Assembly: GCF_000686525.1 (NCBI RefSeq)
Contig: NZ_JMKT01000008.1
Coordinates: forward strand, 673,158-737,157
Reading direction: 5' to 3'
DNA from: Desulfonatronovibrio hydrogenovorans DSM 9292
GTDB taxonomy: Bacteria > Desulfobacterota > Desulfovibrionia > Desulfovibrionales > Desulfonatronovibrionaceae
DNA: 64,000 nt
Part shown: one piece after another, positions 17,155 through 26,908 of the stretch
Position numbering within the stretch: position 1 is the first letter of the stretch
How the letters are laid out: every line of letters starts with the position of its first letter
Program-made: the position numbers and the translations under genes
The notes under the pieces: generated by a model
What the model saw: only the letters and a program-made list of their open reading frames with translations
Told to the model about the DNA's origin: nothing
Databases searched by the model: none

Positions 17155-17871
17155 GGATCTGGAGGAAATTTTATGCAGATTCTCTTCTGCATCGGACGGC
17201 CGCAGATATTCAGGACAGAGGGGATGGAGGTGCCAGGCAGACTCGGCGCATAACTCCAGAAGGATCTCGGGTCTTGGGAGGTCCCAGTATTCAGGCAGGA
17301 TATTCCAGGATTCCGGAAAAAAAAGGTCCGGGTTTCTGCGAAGTCCACTTCCAAAGACGTGGATGTTTTTTTGGCTTTCAAGATCTGCCAGCTGGTCAAG
17401 ATCCTCAAGGCTCATGTTTCGGGGAAGATGAGTAAGGGTCAGATCGGGCAGGGAGTAGCCGGCCAAATAAACCTGTCTGCGCCTGGAATGGATCAGAATC
17501 AGGGCTTTGCCGGTCATGATCCTTCCCGGCCCCCTGATCAGGGCCTCAAAATAGGAAATGGTGGACATGGGGATTCGGGTGGCCAGAGACAATCCCTGGG
17601 CATGGGCAAAAGCCATCCTGATGCCGGTAAAGCTTCCCGGACCACCAACGCAGGATACTCCGGCCAGATTCCCGGCCGGCAGACTGATGAAGTCCAGACC
17701 GGCCTTGATCATGGGGGCGATATGCCTCATGGCCCGTCCTGGGGTCAGGGCCTGTTGCGACCACAGAACCCGCTCCACTGTTCCAAAGACCACCTGGACG
17801 GTTTCTTCAGCACAGTTCAGGACCAGGTATATGGGCTGAGCAGATTCTGAATCAGGTCCCTGGAGCGACAT
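17152..17871 (-). CDS. tsaB: tRNA threonylcarbamoyladenosine biosynthesis protein TsaB
   Basis: 239 residues of the Kae1/YeaZ ASKHA fold. The motif VGGPGSFTGIRMAFAHAQGL near residues 75-94 is diagnostic; LVLNCAEETVQVVF is the N-terminal strand. TsaB is a scaffold that, with TsaD and TsaE, attaches threonylcarbamoyl to A37 of ANN-decoding tRNAs. It starts directly after the rseP stop and is the last gene of the rpsB-to-tsaB cluster. The flagellin promoter overlaps its stop. Confidence 0.92.
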   Translation of the reverse strand: MSLQGPDSESAQPIYLVLNCAEETVQVVFGTVERVLWSQQALTPGRAMRHIAPMIKAGLDFISLPAGNLAGVSCVGGPGSFTGIRMAFAHAQGLSLATRIPMSTISYFEALIRGPGRIMTGKALILIHSRRRQVYLAGYSLPDLTLTHLPRNMSLEDLDQLADLESQKNIHVFGSGLRRNPDLFFPESWNILPEYWDLPRPEILLELCAESAWHLHPLCPEYLRPSDAEENLHKISSRS

Positions 17872-18939
17872 TTACCTGAATATCCGCCAGAGGTCATTGA
17901 ATATGGCCAGAGCCATCAAGGCCAGGAGCAGAGAGATACCGACCCTGGTGGCCATCTGCTTCATCCGTTCGTTAAGAGGCTTGCCCGTAATCATCTCTGC
18001 AGTGTAAAACACAATGTGTCCTCCATCTAGAACAGGTATGGGCAGAAGGTTGATAAGGCCCAGGTTGATACTGATCAGGGCTGTCAAGGCCAGGAGGTTG
18101 ACCAGACCTTCATGGGTCTGTTCGCTGACCAGCTGGGCGATCATTATCGGGCCGCCTATGGTATCCAGGGGGATTATCCGCTCAATGAGCTTAATGATGC
18201 CCTGGACAGTGAGCTTCATGAGCATCCAGGTCTGGGCTGCTCCCTGGCCTGCAGCACTGAACATGCTCAGGGGGATGCTGACTGTTTCCCCGGATGCAAT
18301 CACCCCGACCTGCGGGGTCTGAATATCCTCCCCGAAAATGTTCTGGCGGGTCACTATTTCCGGAACAAGACTGAAAGCAAGAACAGTCGAATTTCTTTGG
18401 ATTTCGATCTGAAGTGGCTCTCCCCGGCTTTCCTGGATGTACATGACCATGTCATCCCAGTACACGACTTCATTGCCGTTGACTGATACTACTTTGTCTC
18501 CGGGCTGCAGTCCGGCCTGGTAGGCAGGACTTTCTTCGGCCACCTGACCGATTTCAGCTATGAGTTCCATCTGGCCATGAGCCCAGAAAAGTCCCCAGTA
18601 TATAAACCAGGCCAGGACAAAGTTGAAAACCGGCCCAGCTGCAACTACCAGGATCCTCTGCCAGGGAGGGCGCTTGGCAAAGCTTTCCTGGGGGGTGAAC
18701 TTATCCGGAAGGTTGTCATCTTCAGCCTCTCCCACCAGACTGACATATCCTCCAAGGGGGATTGCAGAAAGTCTGTACTCGGTCTTGCCAAAAACAAAGC
18801 TGAAAAGTTTTGGGCCAAATCCAAGGGAGAAGACTGAAACCCCGATCCCAAACAGTCTGGCCACCAGAAAATGCCCCAGTTCATGAAAGAAGATCAGCGC
18901 CCCAAGGACGAGAATTATGGCCAACGCACTTTCAAACAT
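17872..18939 (-). CDS. rseP: Site-2 protease RseP (RIP metalloprotease)
   Basis: 355 residues. The zinc motif HELGH is at residues 19-23 in the first membrane helix, a PDZ domain (VAEESPAYQAGLQPGDKVVS) lies near 130-200, and the third ligand Asp is in NLLPIPVLDGG near 300. Four membrane segments in total. RseP cleaves single-span substrates in the inner membrane, classically anti-sigma factor RseA; here the substrate is unknown. It follows dxr by 4 bases, in the dxr-rseP order found in many bacteria. Confidence 0.95.
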   Translation of the reverse strand: MFESALAIILVLGALIFFHELGHFLVARLFGIGVSVFSLGFGPKLFSFVFGKTEYRLSAIPLGGYVSLVGEAEDDNLPDKFTPQESFAKRPPWQRILVVAAGPVFNFVLAWFIYWGLFWAHGQMELIAEIGQVAEESPAYQAGLQPGDKVVSVNGNEVVYWDDMVMYIQESRGEPLQIEIQRNSTVLAFSLVPEIVTRQNIFGEDIQTPQVGVIASGETVSIPLSMFSAAGQGAAQTWMLMKLTVQGIIKLIERIIPLDTIGGPIMIAQLVSEQTHEGLVNLLALTALISINLGLINLLPIPVLDGGHIVFYTAEMITGKPLNERMKQMATRVGISLLLALMALAIFNDLWRIFR

Positions 18940-18943
18940 AATC

Positions 18944-20146
18944 TTAAGCCTCTATCCAGTCCTGGACCGTTTTTCTGGTCCGGGCGTCAAGGTTCAGGAT
19001 CTCTTCAAGGGTTGTCATGGCTGATCCGCGGTGTTCATTCAGGGCCTTTTCATTCAAGGCAGGTATATCCATAAAGCCGATATGGCCGGCCAGAAATTTT
19101 TCAACGCATATTTCGTTGGCTGCATTGAGAACAACAGCGTGACTCGGCCCCTTTTCCAGAGCTGAAACTGCTAAGCCAAGGCACGGAAATACCTTGCTGT
19201 CCGGTCTGAAAAAGCTCAGATTTTCAATTGTCGACAGATCAAGAGCCTCAAGATCCACGTTTAACCGGTCTGGATAACCAAGACAGTGGGCAATGGGGAT
19301 CTGCATGTCAGGCATGCCCATATGGGCCAGGAGGGAACCATCGGAATAAGCCACCAGGGAGTGAACAATGCTCTGGGGATGGACCAGAACTCTGATTTTT
19401 TCTACAGGCAGCCCGAACAGATGATGGGCTTCAATAATCTCCAGACCCTTGTTCATCATTGTGGCCGAGTCAATGCTTATTTTGGCCCCCATGGACCAGT
19501 TGGGGTGGGCCAGGGCCTGATCAGGAGTTACCTTGTGCATGAATCCAGGATCCTTGTCTCTGAAGGGGCCTCCTGAGGCAGTAATGATGATGGAGTCCAC
19601 TTCAGAAAAATTATGCCCCTGCAAGGCCTGAAAAACTGCATTATGTTCGGAATCGACCGGAAGGATGAGGCCACCGGAAGCAGCGCATTCCTGCCGGATG
19701 AGGTGCCCGGCCAGAACCAGGGACTCCTTGTTGGCCAGCAGAACTGCTTTTCCTGCCCTGATCGCGGCCATGGTCGGCACAAGTCCGGCTGCTCCGACCA
19801 TGGCTGAGAGGACCATGCCGGCACTGTCCATGGAGGCCATACCAGCATACCCGTCAGGACCGTAAACTATTTCCGGACTATATCCTTTATCCAGCAGAAG
19901 CCTGAGGCTCTGAGCCAGCTCTGAGTCCAGGACCCCCAGGACCGGCGGTCTGAACTCATTGGCCTGCTTTGCCAGCAGGAAGATGTTTCTGGCTCCGGCC
20001 AGTCCCGAAATCCTGAATTTCTGAAAGTTTTTGCGGACCACTTCAAGGGCACTGGTTCCTATGGATCCGGTGGAGCCCAGGATTACCAGAGACCGTTCTG
20101 CAGGAACGACCCGGGATATGTCTAGAGAGGATATGTAGGATATCAA
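18944..20146 (-). CDS. dxr: 1-deoxy-D-xylulose-5-phosphate reductoisomerase
   Basis: 400 residues. NADPH-binding GSTGSIG at residues 24-30, LANKESLVLAG near 140, the metal/substrate part LPVDSEHNAVFQ near 163-174 and MGAKISIDSATMMNKGLE near 225-242. It makes 2-C-methyl-erythritol 4-phosphate in the MEP isoprenoid pathway. The start appears to be a TTG at 20146; no in-frame ATG or GTG lies between it and the first conserved strand, and no good ribosome site is visible, so translation may depend on coupling with cdsA, whose stop is only 9 bases upstream. Confidence 0.95.
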   Translation of the reverse strand: MISYISSLDISRVVPAERSLVILGSTGSIGTSALEVVRKNFQKFRISGLAGARNIFLLAKQANEFRPPVLGVLDSELAQSLRLLLDKGYSPEIVYGPDGYAGMASMDSAGMVLSAMVGAAGLVPTMAAIRAGKAVLLANKESLVLAGHLIRQECAASGGLILPVDSEHNAVFQALQGHNFSEVDSIIITASGGPFRDKDPGFMHKVTPDQALAHPNWSMGAKISIDSATMMNKGLEIIEAHHLFGLPVEKIRVLVHPQSIVHSLVAYSDGSLLAHMGMPDMQIPIAHCLGYPDRLNVDLEALDLSTIENLSFFRPDSKVFPCLGLAVSALEKGPSHAVVLNAANEICVEKFLAGHIGFMDIPALNEKALNEHRGSAMTTLEEILNLDARTRKTVQDWIEA

Positions 20147-20155
20147 TTCAGTTTA

Positions 20156-20959
20156 TTAAAAAATTTTAAATATTGTGTTGAATAAAACATAAACCGGCAA
20201 AAGCAAGAGCAGACTGTCAATACGGTCCAGTATCCCACCGTGTCCCGGGAGTATCTGTCCAGAATCCTTGACTTTATTCCATCTCTTTAAGGATGATTGA
20301 AAGAAATCCCCCAGCTGGGCAGCCATATTGAGAACCAGGCCCAGGACCAGATAGTGTTTCCAGGACCCCTGTCCAAACAAAGCTCCGGTGACAAGACAGA
20401 CCGCAAGGCACAGGATCAGGCCACCAAAACTTCCTGACCATGTTTTTTTGGGGCTTATTACCGGCCAGATTTTTTTGCCTCCCAGCCAGGATCCAGTGTA
20501 GTATGCTCCTGTGTCCGATGCAAAGGTGGCTGCCAGAACCAGGATGATTTCCACACCAGATAAATTAAAGAACAGACTCAACACCAGAGGCACATAAAAC
20601 AGTCCACCGATCACGATTATATAGTCCCTGAACTCAGCCTGATCTTTATTTCTTGAGTATTCAACAAGAAAAACAAGCCAGATCGCCCAGAACAAAAGGA
20701 CCAGGAAAAGGACAGGGTTGTGGGTCCATCCAAGCCCGGAGTCAAGGATGAATAAAGTACCTCCGAAAACGCCCAGACTCTTTAAAACAGCCCGGCGCCG
20801 GCCTGGCCAGAAAAGACCGTAGAATTCCCACAGCCCGAGAAGTCCCAGCAGAGCAATGACAGCGGCCTTAACCATACCCCCGGCGTAAAGGGCTCCACCC
20901 AGCACCGGTAAAAGAAGCAGGGCTGTCAGAATTCGTTTGTGGTGAGAGGTGAGATTCAT
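20156..20959 (-). CDS. cdsA: Phosphatidate cytidylyltransferase
   Basis: 267 residues with about eight membrane segments and the C-terminal signature SPKKTWSGSFGGLILCL and DRWNKVKDSG-like FFQSSLKRWNKVKDSGQILP, then GHGGILDRIDSLL. It makes CDP-diacylglycerol from phosphatidate and CTP for phospholipid synthesis in the inner membrane. Its start overlaps the uppS stop by four bases (ATGA), and it is followed by dxr. Confidence 0.94.
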   Translation of the reverse strand: MNLTSHHKRILTALLLLPVLGGALYAGGMVKAAVIALLGLLGLWEFYGLFWPGRRRAVLKSLGVFGGTLFILDSGLGWTHNPVLFLVLLFWAIWLVFLVEYSRNKDQAEFRDYIIVIGGLFYVPLVLSLFFNLSGVEIILVLAATFASDTGAYYTGSWLGGKKIWPVISPKKTWSGSFGGLILCLAVCLVTGALFGQGSWKHYLVLGLVLNMAAQLGDFFQSSLKRWNKVKDSGQILPGHGGILDRIDSLLLLLPVYVLFNTIFKIF

Positions 20960-21717
20960 GCCGGTTCAACCCTGCCAAGTCTGCGTTGCCGATGGGCATA
21001 GTCCTCCAGGGCCCTCCACAGTTCCTGAGGCGTAAAGTCGGGCCAGAGGGTTTTGGTGAAATAGAGTTCAGAGTATGCGCACTGGTATAGGAGGTAGTTA
21101 CTTATTCTGAGTTCTCCGCTGGTACGGATGATGAGATCCGGGTCAGGCTGGCCGGCAGTATACAAAAAGTCCTTGAATCCCTCTTCAGTGATCCGGTCCG
21201 GGTCCAGTCCTTTTTGAACAATCAGTCTGCATGCCCTGATGATTTCACATCGGCCCGAATAATTCAGGGCCAGATTAAGGGTCATGCTCTTGTTGGTTTT
21301 GGTTTTGGTGCAGGCGTGTTCCAGGACCTTTCTGGTGGCCAGGGGCAGGTCCCCGGGCTCTCCAAGGATATTCAGCCGGATGTCCTGTTTGATAAGGCTC
21401 TGCAGTTCTTTTTGCAGGAACCTGGATAACAGGCTGAATAGAAAAGATACTTCTTCTTTTGGCCTGGCCCAGTTTTCCTTGGAAAAGGCGTACAGGGTCA
21501 GATGAGGAATGCCAAGGCGCCTTGATTCCTCGACAATGGCCCTGGCGGTTTTTGTGCCCTGATTATGTCCTTCGCTCCGGGGAAGATTTTTTTGACGGGC
21601 CCACCTCCCGTTGCCGTCCATGATGATGGCCAGATGGCCGGGCAATCTCTCCAGCAGGTTAAATCTCCATGATCTCTTTTTCTTTTGTTTCCAGGACCTG
21701 GTCTGTTTTTTCAACAA
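20956..21717 (-). CDS. uppS: Undecaprenyl diphosphate synthase
   Basis: A cis-prenyltransferase: catalytic Asp and phosphate-binding part [40 protein letters not shown] and the C-terminal [21 protein letters not shown]. It makes C55 undecaprenyl diphosphate, the lipid carrier for peptidoglycan and O-antigen. There is no ATG: candidates are TTG 21717 (overlaps frr by 59 bases; adds a Lys-rich 24-residue head) and TTG 21645 (GGAG three bases upstream, starts just before the core). The longer frame is listed, but the later start is equally possible. Confidence 0.9.
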   Translation of the reverse strand: MLKKQTRSWKQKKKRSWRFNLLERLPGHLAIIMDGNGRWARQKNLPRSEGHNQGTKTARAIVEESRRLGIPHLTLYAFSKENWARPKEEVSFLFSLLSRFLQKELQSLIKQDIRLNILGEPGDLPLATRKVLEHACTKTKTNKSMTLNLALNYSGRCEIIRACRLIVQKGLDPDRITEEGFKDFLYTAGQPDPDLIIRTSGELRISNYLLYQCAYSELYFTKTLWPDFTPQELWRALEDYAHRQRRLGRVEPA

Positions 21718-22213
21718 ATGAGTCGGTCAGCTTCTGGACTTCGTCCTGGCCTTTATGCATCTCATCCTCTGTCAGCTCTTTGCTGTTCTTCATCTTTTTC
21801 AGGGATTCGTTGGCGTCTCTTCGAATGTTCCTGATGGCTACCTTGGCATCCTCAGTGTATCTTTTGGCCAGTTTGGCCAGTTCCTTGCGTCGTTCTTCAG
21901 TCAGTGGCGGTATGCTGATGCGGATGATTTTGCCATCATTAACAGGATTGAGGCCCAGGTCAGACTTCATGATGGCTTTTTCCACCGAGCCAAAGGCATT
22001 TCTGTCCCAGGGCTGGATGGTGATGGTTCTGCTGTCGGGCACAGATATTGATGCCAGCTGGTTAAGGGGGGTCATGGTGCCGTAATAGTCAACGGCAATG
22101 TCTTCAAGGATTCCTGTAGATGCCCTGCCTGTGCGGAGTTTGGAAAATTCTTTTTCCAGGCTTGATACTGCCTTCTCCATTTTATTCCGACAATCCTTGA
22201 GTACAGAATCCAT
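21659..22213 (-). CDS. frr: Ribosome recycling factor
   Basis: 184 residues, near the 185 of E. coli. Conserved parts are [21 protein letters not shown], the [22 protein letters not shown] block, and the C-terminal [15 protein letters not shown]. It splits post-termination ribosomes with EF-G. The ATG at 22213 is chosen because AAGGAGG sits 5 bases upstream; an in-frame ATG at 22231 precedes that site. The ribosome site overlaps the end of pyrH. Confidence 0.95.
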   Translation of the reverse strand: MDSVLKDCRNKMEKAVSSLEKEFSKLRTGRASTGILEDIAVDYYGTMTPLNQLASISVPDSRTITIQPWDRNAFGSVEKAIMKSDLGLNPVNDGKIIRISIPPLTEERRKELAKLAKRYTEDAKVAIRNIRRDANESLKKMKNSKELTEDEMHKGQDEVQKLTDSFVEKTDQVLETKEKEIMEI

Positions 22214-22214
22214 A

Positions 22215-22937
22215 TCATCCTCCTTGAACAATTGTACCGATTTCTTCGCCTTTTATGACCCGGCTGATACTGTTTTTCTGAAATAGATTAAAGACATTTA
22301 TGGGCATGTTGTTGTCCATGCACAGAGAAATAGCAGCCGAGTCCATGACCTTCAACTGTTTTTTGAGCACATCCAGATAGGTCAGGCTGTTGTACATTTT
22401 GGCATCCTCATTGGTGACCGGATCCTTGTCATAGACTCCATCAACCTTGGTAGCCTTGAGGATGGCATCTGTTTTCAGTTCCATGGCCCGGAGGGCTGCA
22501 GCAGTGTCAGTGGTGAAAAAAGGATTTCCAGTGCCGGCAGCACATATGACAATCCGTTTTTTTTCCAGATGTCTGATGGCTCTGCGTCTGATGTATGGCT
22601 CGGCAACCTCGTGCATTGATATGGCGGTCATGACCCGGGTGTCAGCTCCCATTTTTTCCAGTACGTCCTGGACCGCCAGAGCATTCATGACTGTGGCCAG
22701 CATGCCCATGTAATCGGCCGAGGCCCGGTCCATGCCCTTGGAGGAGACCGTGACTCCCCGGAAGATATTGCCTCCGCCAATGACCATGGCTATTTCAGCT
22801 CCCAGGTCAATGGTTTTGACGATTTCCCTGGAGATGGAGGAGACGGTATCCGGATCTATTCCAAAACCCTGATTCCCTGCCAGGGCTTCTCCGCTCAATT
22901 TGAGCAGCACTCTTTGGTATTTTATTTGTCTGGTCAT
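22215..22937 (-). CDS. pyrH: UMP kinase
   Basis: 240 residues of the amino-acid-kinase fold. [15 protein letters not shown] at the start, [14 protein letters not shown] for phosphate binding near 45-58, and [16 protein letters not shown] near 130-145 are typical of bacterial UMP kinase. It phosphorylates UMP to UDP and is feedback-controlled in other bacteria. It lies between tsf (with a terminator between) and frr, the widely conserved rpsB-tsf-pyrH-frr order. Confidence 0.96.
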   Translation of the reverse strand: MTRQIKYQRVLLKLSGEALAGNQGFGIDPDTVSSISREIVKTIDLGAEIAMVIGGGNIFRGVTVSSKGMDRASADYMGMLATVMNALAVQDVLEKMGADTRVMTAISMHEVAEPYIRRRAIRHLEKKRIVICAAGTGNPFFTTDTAAALRAMELKTDAILKATKVDGVYDKDPVTNEDAKMYNSLTYLDVLKKQLKVMDSAAISLCMDNNMPINVFNLFQKNSISRVIKGEEIGTIVQGG

Positions 22938-22960
22938 GAAGAGCCTTGATGGTTTGGGTC

Positions 22961-22989
22961 AAAAAAAAGGGCCTTAATCGGCCCTTTTT
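22961..22989 (-). terminator. Terminator between tsf and pyrH (works in both directions)
   Basis: AAAAAGGGCC (22964-22973), loop TTAATC, GGCCCTTTTT (22980-22989), with extra A at 22961-22963 that read as T on the minus strand. It probably ends or attenuates the rpsB-tsf transcript before pyrH, since no separate pyrH promoter is obvious in the 56-base gap. Confidence 0.75.
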
Positions 22990-22993
22990 GAAG

Positions 22994-23590
22994 CTAGTTG
23001 TCTTGGCCCAGGGCCAGGCGGGTGAACCGCCCGATCTGGATGTTTTCTCCGAGAACAGCAACAGCCTCATTGATGAGGTCGGCAATGGTCTTGGAGTCGT
23101 CCTTGATGAAAGGCTGCTCAATGAGACAGACTTCCTTGTAATACTTCTTGATTCTTCCTTCAACGATCTTTTCAGCAATATTTTCGGGTTTGCCCTCATC
23201 CTTGGCCTGGTTGAGATAGATCTGCCTTTCCTTTTCCAGAAGATCCTGAGGGAGCTGGTCCGGAGAAACGCAAACAGGTGAAGTGGCTGCAACCTGCATG
23301 GACAGATCCTTGGCCAGTTCCTGGAATTTATCGCTTTTGGCCACAAAATCGGTCTCGCATTTCAGTTCCACCAGAACGGCGATTTTTCCGTTGGAGTGGA
23401 TATAGGAGCCGATCCAGCCCTCTGATGTGGATCGGCCGGCCCTCTTCTGGGCCTTGGCCAGCCCCTTTTCCCTGAGCCAGACCATTGCTTTTTCCTCGTC
23501 TCCACCAGTGGATTCAAGGGCCTTTTTGCAGTCCATCATGCCAGCGCCTGTTTTGTCGCGCAGGTTTTTTACCATCTGTGCATTTATCAT
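22994..23590 (-). CDS. tsf: Elongation factor Ts
   Basis: 198 residues, the short form of EF-Ts. N-terminal UBA-like part VKNLRDKTGAGMMDCKKAL, then the core TDFVAKSDKFQELAKDLSMQ motif that contacts EF-Tu. It recharges EF-Tu with GTP. It follows rpsB by two bases; the rpsB-tsf pair is nearly universal. A terminator follows. Confidence 0.96.
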   Translation of the reverse strand: MINAQMVKNLRDKTGAGMMDCKKALESTGGDEEKAMVWLREKGLAKAQKRAGRSTSEGWIGSYIHSNGKIAVLVELKCETDFVAKSDKFQELAKDLSMQVAATSPVCVSPDQLPQDLLEKERQIYLNQAKDEGKPENIAEKIVEGRIKKYYKEVCLIEQPFIKDDSKTIADLINEAVAVLGENIQIGRFTRLALGQDN

Positions 23591-23592
23591 TC

Positions 23593-24381
23593 TTATTTTT
23601 CCTCCTGAGCTTCCTGCTGTTCTACCTGGCCTTGCTCCTGGGAATCGGCCTGGGGAGCTTCCTGTGTCATGTCCTGTTCAAGGCCGTCCCTCTCTTGGGA
23701 CCTGGCTTCGCCTTCAAGGCAGGCATCAGCCATGGCTGCGGAAAACAGCTTAATAGCCCTGATGGCATCATCGTTTCCAGGTATGACAAAGTCGATCATG
23801 TCCGGATCGCAATTGGTATCCACTACTGCTACGATGGGGATTCCAAGCTTGCGGCATTCCTTTACTGCGATATCTTCTTTTTTGGGATCAATGATAAAGG
23901 CGGCACCGGGAAGATCTTCCATGTCCTTTATTCCGCCAAGGTCAGCATTAAGCTTTTTTACTTCACGCTGCATCATGACAACTTCTTTTTTCAGAAATCT
24001 GGACACACTTCCGTCTTCAAACATTTTTTCCAGACTTTTCAACCGTTCGATACTGCCCTTGATGGTCTGAAAGTTGGTAAGAGTTCCTCCCAGCCAGCGG
24101 TTGGTGACATGGAACATCCCTGCCCTTTCAGCCTCGGTTCTGACAACTTCCCTTGCCTGACGCTTAGTCCCGACAAAAAGTACTTTTTTGCCTGAGGCCA
24201 CCACATCGACAATAAAGTCGTGGGCTTTCTGATACAGCTTGACTGTCTGTTGAAGGTCGATAATGTGGATGCCCTTTCTTGAGCCAAAAATATATGGCTT
24301 CATCTTGGGGTTCCAGCGCCGGGTCTGGTGACCGAAGTGAACTCCGGTTTCCAGCATCTGTTTCATTCCTACGTATCCCAT
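23593..24381 (-). CDS. rpsB: Small ribosomal subunit protein uS2
   Basis: 262 residues. [20 protein letters not shown] opens the S2 domain, [15 protein letters not shown] and [13 protein letters not shown] follow, and [11 protein letters not shown] starts an acidic, Gln-rich tail (about 225-262) longer than in E. coli. The start is ATG 24381, with AAGGAGG 5 bases upstream; the frame is open for 20 more codons but without a site or homology. Probably first gene of its operon, with a leader of roughly 100 bases. Confidence 0.95.
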   Translation of the reverse strand: MGYVGMKQMLETGVHFGHQTRRWNPKMKPYIFGSRKGIHIIDLQQTVKLYQKAHDFIVDVVASGKKVLFVGTKRQAREVVRTEAERAGMFHVTNRWLGGTLTNFQTIKGSIERLKSLEKMFEDGSVSRFLKKEVVMMQREVKKLNADLGGIKDMEDLPGAAFIIDPKKEDIAVKECRKLGIPIVAVVDTNCDPDMIDFVIPGNDDAIRAIKLFSAAMADACLEGEARSQERDGLEQDMTQEAPQADSQEQGQVEQQEAQEEK

Positions 24382-24501
24382 GTTTCCTCCTTGGGTTTGA
24401 CCTCCGCCCGCAAAAAACACTGCCCAAAAGATCCTGTTCAAAGAACCGGAACCTGGAAAGCACCCAACGGGTCATGCGAGCGTGTGATTTAAGAACAGTG
24501 T

Positions 24502-24530
24502 TCTGTATTTCAAAATCAGCAGTTATGCAA
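24502..24530 (-). promoter_or_regulatory. Candidate rpsB promoter
   Basis: On the minus strand TTGCAT (24525-24530), 17 bases, TACAGA (24502-24507). Just downstream is the odd palindrome AGAACAGTGTTCT (24492-24504). A start near 24495 would give a leader of about 115 bases, in line with autoregulated rpsB leaders in other bacteria, though no known leader motif was recognised here. Confidence 0.4.
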
Positions 24531-24577
24531 GAGTAAAATTAGGCAAATTTTCCGGATTCAGAAAATAGTCAGACGAT

Positions 24578-24609
24578 TTGACTTGCCAATTGGCCAGCCT
24601 TGATATATT
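24578..24609 (+). promoter_or_regulatory. Candidate rpmE promoter
   Basis: TTGACT (24578-24583) is followed at 17-20 bases by TGATATATT (24601-24609), about 35 bases before the rpmE ATG. Between them is the palindrome GCCAATTGGC (24585-24594), which could be an operator. Confidence 0.45.
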
Positions 24610-24643
24610 AAATCGGGTCCTTAAATATTTTCGGAGGTATGTC

Positions 24644-24871
24644 ATGAAAAAAGATTTGCATCCCAACCTGCACGAGACCAAGGTGACCTGCTCATGCGGC
24701 TATGAGTTTGATTCCAAGTCCAGTGTCGGCGACAAGATCCATGTGGAGATCTGCTCTCAGTGTCACCCCTTTTATACTGGACAGCAGAAGTTTATCGATA
24801 CTGCCGGACGCATTGACCGGTTCAAGAGAAAATACGCCCAGGCCGGATCTCAGAAGGGGCAGGCACAGTAA
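24644..24871 (+). CDS. rpmE: Large ribosomal subunit protein bL31
   Basis: 75 residues starting [22 protein letters not shown]. Four cysteines in two pairs (CSC near 16-18 and CSQC near 37-40) mark the zinc-binding C+ form of L31. TYPICAL tail ends in a Lys/Gln-rich stretch. GGAGG lies 9 bases before the ATG at 24644. It is followed 3 bases later by prfA, so both are probably cotranscribed from the promoter near 24600. Confidence 0.93.
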   Translation: MKKDLHPNLHETKVTCSCGYEFDSKSSVGDKIHVEICSQCHPFYTGQQKFIDTAGRIDRFKRKYAQAGSQKGQAQ

Positions 24872-24874
24872 GGC

Positions 24875-25942
24875 ATGTTTGCCAAGTTGGACGCTCTTGA
24901 ACAGGAGTATCTGCAGGTCGAGAGCGACCTGAGCGATCCCGAGGTTTACGGGGATCAGGATAAGTATCGACGCCTTTCCAAGTCCCATGCCGATCTGGCC
25001 CCCATAGTCAACGCCTTTCGGGAGTACAGGAGCATTGTTTCTGAACTCGATGAAAACCGCGAACTGCTTAAAGACAGCGATCCCGAGATTCGGGAACTGG
25101 CCGAAGTCGAGCTGGAAAAGCTGGCCGGGGCCAAGGTTGACCTTGAGGAAAAGCTTAAGATCCTGCTCCTTCCCAAAGATCCGATGGATGAGAAGAGCAT
25201 CATCCTGGAGATCAGGGCCGGGACCGGGGGAGAAGAGGCTTCGTTGTTTGCTGCTGACCTTTTTCGGATGTATTCGAGATATGCTGAAAACAACGGCTGG
25301 AAGGTGGAGCTCCTGACTGTCCATGAAACCGGGACAGGGGGGTTCAAGGAAGTCATTGCCTCCATTTCAGGCAATCATGTATACAGCAGGCTCAAATATG
25401 AATCCGGAGTGCACAGGGTGCAGCGGGTGCCTGAGACAGAGTCCCAGGGCCGGATTCACACTTCCGCTGTTACGGTGGCTATTCTGCCTGAGGCTGAAGA
25501 AGTCGATCTCAAAATTGATCCCAACGAGATCAGGGTGGATGTTTTCAGATCGTCAGGCCCTGGGGGGCAGAGCGTCAATACCACTGACTCGGCTGTGCGG
25601 ATAACCCATATTCCCACTGGGATCGTAGTTTCCTGTCAAGATGAAAAATCACAGCATAAAAACAGGGCCAAGGCTCTGAAGGTGCTGCGGTCCAGGCTTT
25701 TGAGCATGATGGAAGAGGAGCGGAAAAGCGAGCTGGACGCCAACCGCAGGGCCCAGGTGGGTTCTGGTGACCGTTCGGAACGGATCAGGACCTATAATTA
25801 TCCTCAGGGCCGGGTAAGCGACCACAGGATAAATCTCACCCTGTACAGCCTGGACTCCATTCTTGAAGGAAAACTGGATGAGGTGGTGGATCCCCTGATT
25901 CAGCACTTCCAGACCCAGGCCCTTAAGCAGGCCCAGTCATGA
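24875..25942 (+). CDS. prfA: Peptide chain release factor 1
   Basis: 355 residues. The GGQ motif that triggers peptide release lies near residue 230 ([17 protein letters not shown]); [20 protein letters not shown] and the [10 protein letters not shown] strand are typical of RF1/RF2, and length plus the neighbour prmC suggest RF1, which reads UAA and UAG. It is followed by the methyltransferase PrmC, which modifies this glutamine. Confidence 0.95.
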   Translation: MFAKLDALEQEYLQVESDLSDPEVYGDQDKYRRLSKSHADLAPIVNAFREYRSIVSELDENRELLKDSDPEIRELAEVELEKLAGAKVDLEEKLKILLLPKDPMDEKSIILEIRAGTGGEEASLFAADLFRMYSRYAENNGWKVELLTVHETGTGGFKEVIASISGNHVYSRLKYESGVHRVQRVPETESQGRIHTSAVTVAILPEAEEVDLKIDPNEIRVDVFRSSGPGGQSVNTTDSAVRITHIPTGIVVSCQDEKSQHKNRAKALKVLRSRLLSMMEEERKSELDANRRAQVGSGDRSERIRTYNYPQGRVSDHRINLTLYSLDSILEGKLDEVVDPLIQHFQTQALKQAQS

Positions 25943-25952
25943 TTAGCTTCAG

Positions 25953-26792
25953 GTGTATACTTCCTCTCAATTGATCAACGAAGGCGCCGCTGCCCTTGAG
26001 GAATCCGGCGTAGACTCGCCCCGCCTTTCGTCCAGACTGTTAATGGCCCATGTTCTTGGATGCTCTCAGGAAAGGCTGTTGGCAGGTCCCCATACCTGTC
26101 TGTCTCCGGACCAGGCTTTTGCCTTCAGAGCTTTCCTGGCCAGGCGACTGGCCGGTGAACCTGTTGCCTATATCCTGGGTTATAAAGAATTTTACGGACT
26201 TGACTTCAAGGTGGATGGCAGGGTGCTGATACCCAGGCCGGAAACCGAACTACTGGTAGACCTGGCCAGGGACTTCAGCAGGGGAGGAAGTGAGCTGTTT
26301 GCAGACCTTGGCACCGGCAGTGGAGCCCTGGCTGTGTCCATTGCCCGGGAATTGCCCATGTCCTTTGGTCTGGCCTGTGACATCTGCCCGGGAGCCATTG
26401 CTGTAGCCAGGCAGAATGCTCTGCTGCACGGTGTTGGCCAGAGAGTCATGTTTTTTATTTCTGATATGGGGATGGGAATAAAACCCGGCTGTCTTGATTT
26501 TATTTTTTCCAATCCTCCATACCTGTCAGAATCGGAGCTGCTCCGGGTCAGCCGGGAAGTATCCCGGTACGAACCCCGTCAGGCCCTTGTTTCCGGCTGC
26601 AGCGGACTGGAACATATCCAGCGCCTGGAAACAGTATCTCGAGTTCTTCTGAAGAGTGGAGGGATGATTTTTCTGGAAATGGGGTCCAATCAGAGCCGGG
26701 CAGTCCAGGATATCTTTTCTGACTGGACCAGGGTGAGCATCCATAAGGACCTGGCCGGGCATGAGCGGATACTCAAAGGAACCAGACCCTGA
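25953..26792 (+). CDS. prmC: Peptide chain release factor N5-glutamine methyltransferase
   Basis: 279 residues. A helical N-terminal domain (to about 75) is followed by a SAM-dependent methyltransferase: FADLGTGSGALAVSIAREL as motif I and the catalytic FSNPPYLSESEL near residue 185. It methylates the Gln of the release-factor GGQ motif. The start is a GTG at 25953, ten bases after the prfA stop. The stop codon lies inside the loop of a terminator hairpin. Confidence 0.94.
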   Translation: MYTSSQLINEGAAALEESGVDSPRLSSRLLMAHVLGCSQERLLAGPHTCLSPDQAFAFRAFLARRLAGEPVAYILGYKEFYGLDFKVDGRVLIPRPETELLVDLARDFSRGGSELFADLGTGSGALAVSIARELPMSFGLACDICPGAIAVARQNALLHGVGQRVMFFISDMGMGIKPGCLDFIFSNPPYLSESELLRVSREVSRYEPRQALVSGCSGLEHIQRLETVSRVLLKSGGMIFLEMGSNQSRAVQDIFSDWTRVSIHKDLAGHERILKGTRP

Positions 26793-26816
26793 AGCTGGGT
26801 CTGGTTTGGTCCTTTT
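26775..26816 (+). terminator. Terminator overlapping the prmC stop codon
   Basis: ACCAGACCC (26781-26789), loop TGAAGCT that holds the TGA stop, GGGTCTGGT (26797-26805); an outer AAAGGA/TCCTTT pairing with a TTGG bulge extends it and ends in TTTT. Confidence 0.65.
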
Positions 26817-26908
26817 AGACAGCCTGGGGCTGTGCCTGGAAGACTGACTCTGGTCACAACCATGTAACAAAAAAACAATTTTTGTTAAAAAAACACAGTA
26901 GGTTCGTG

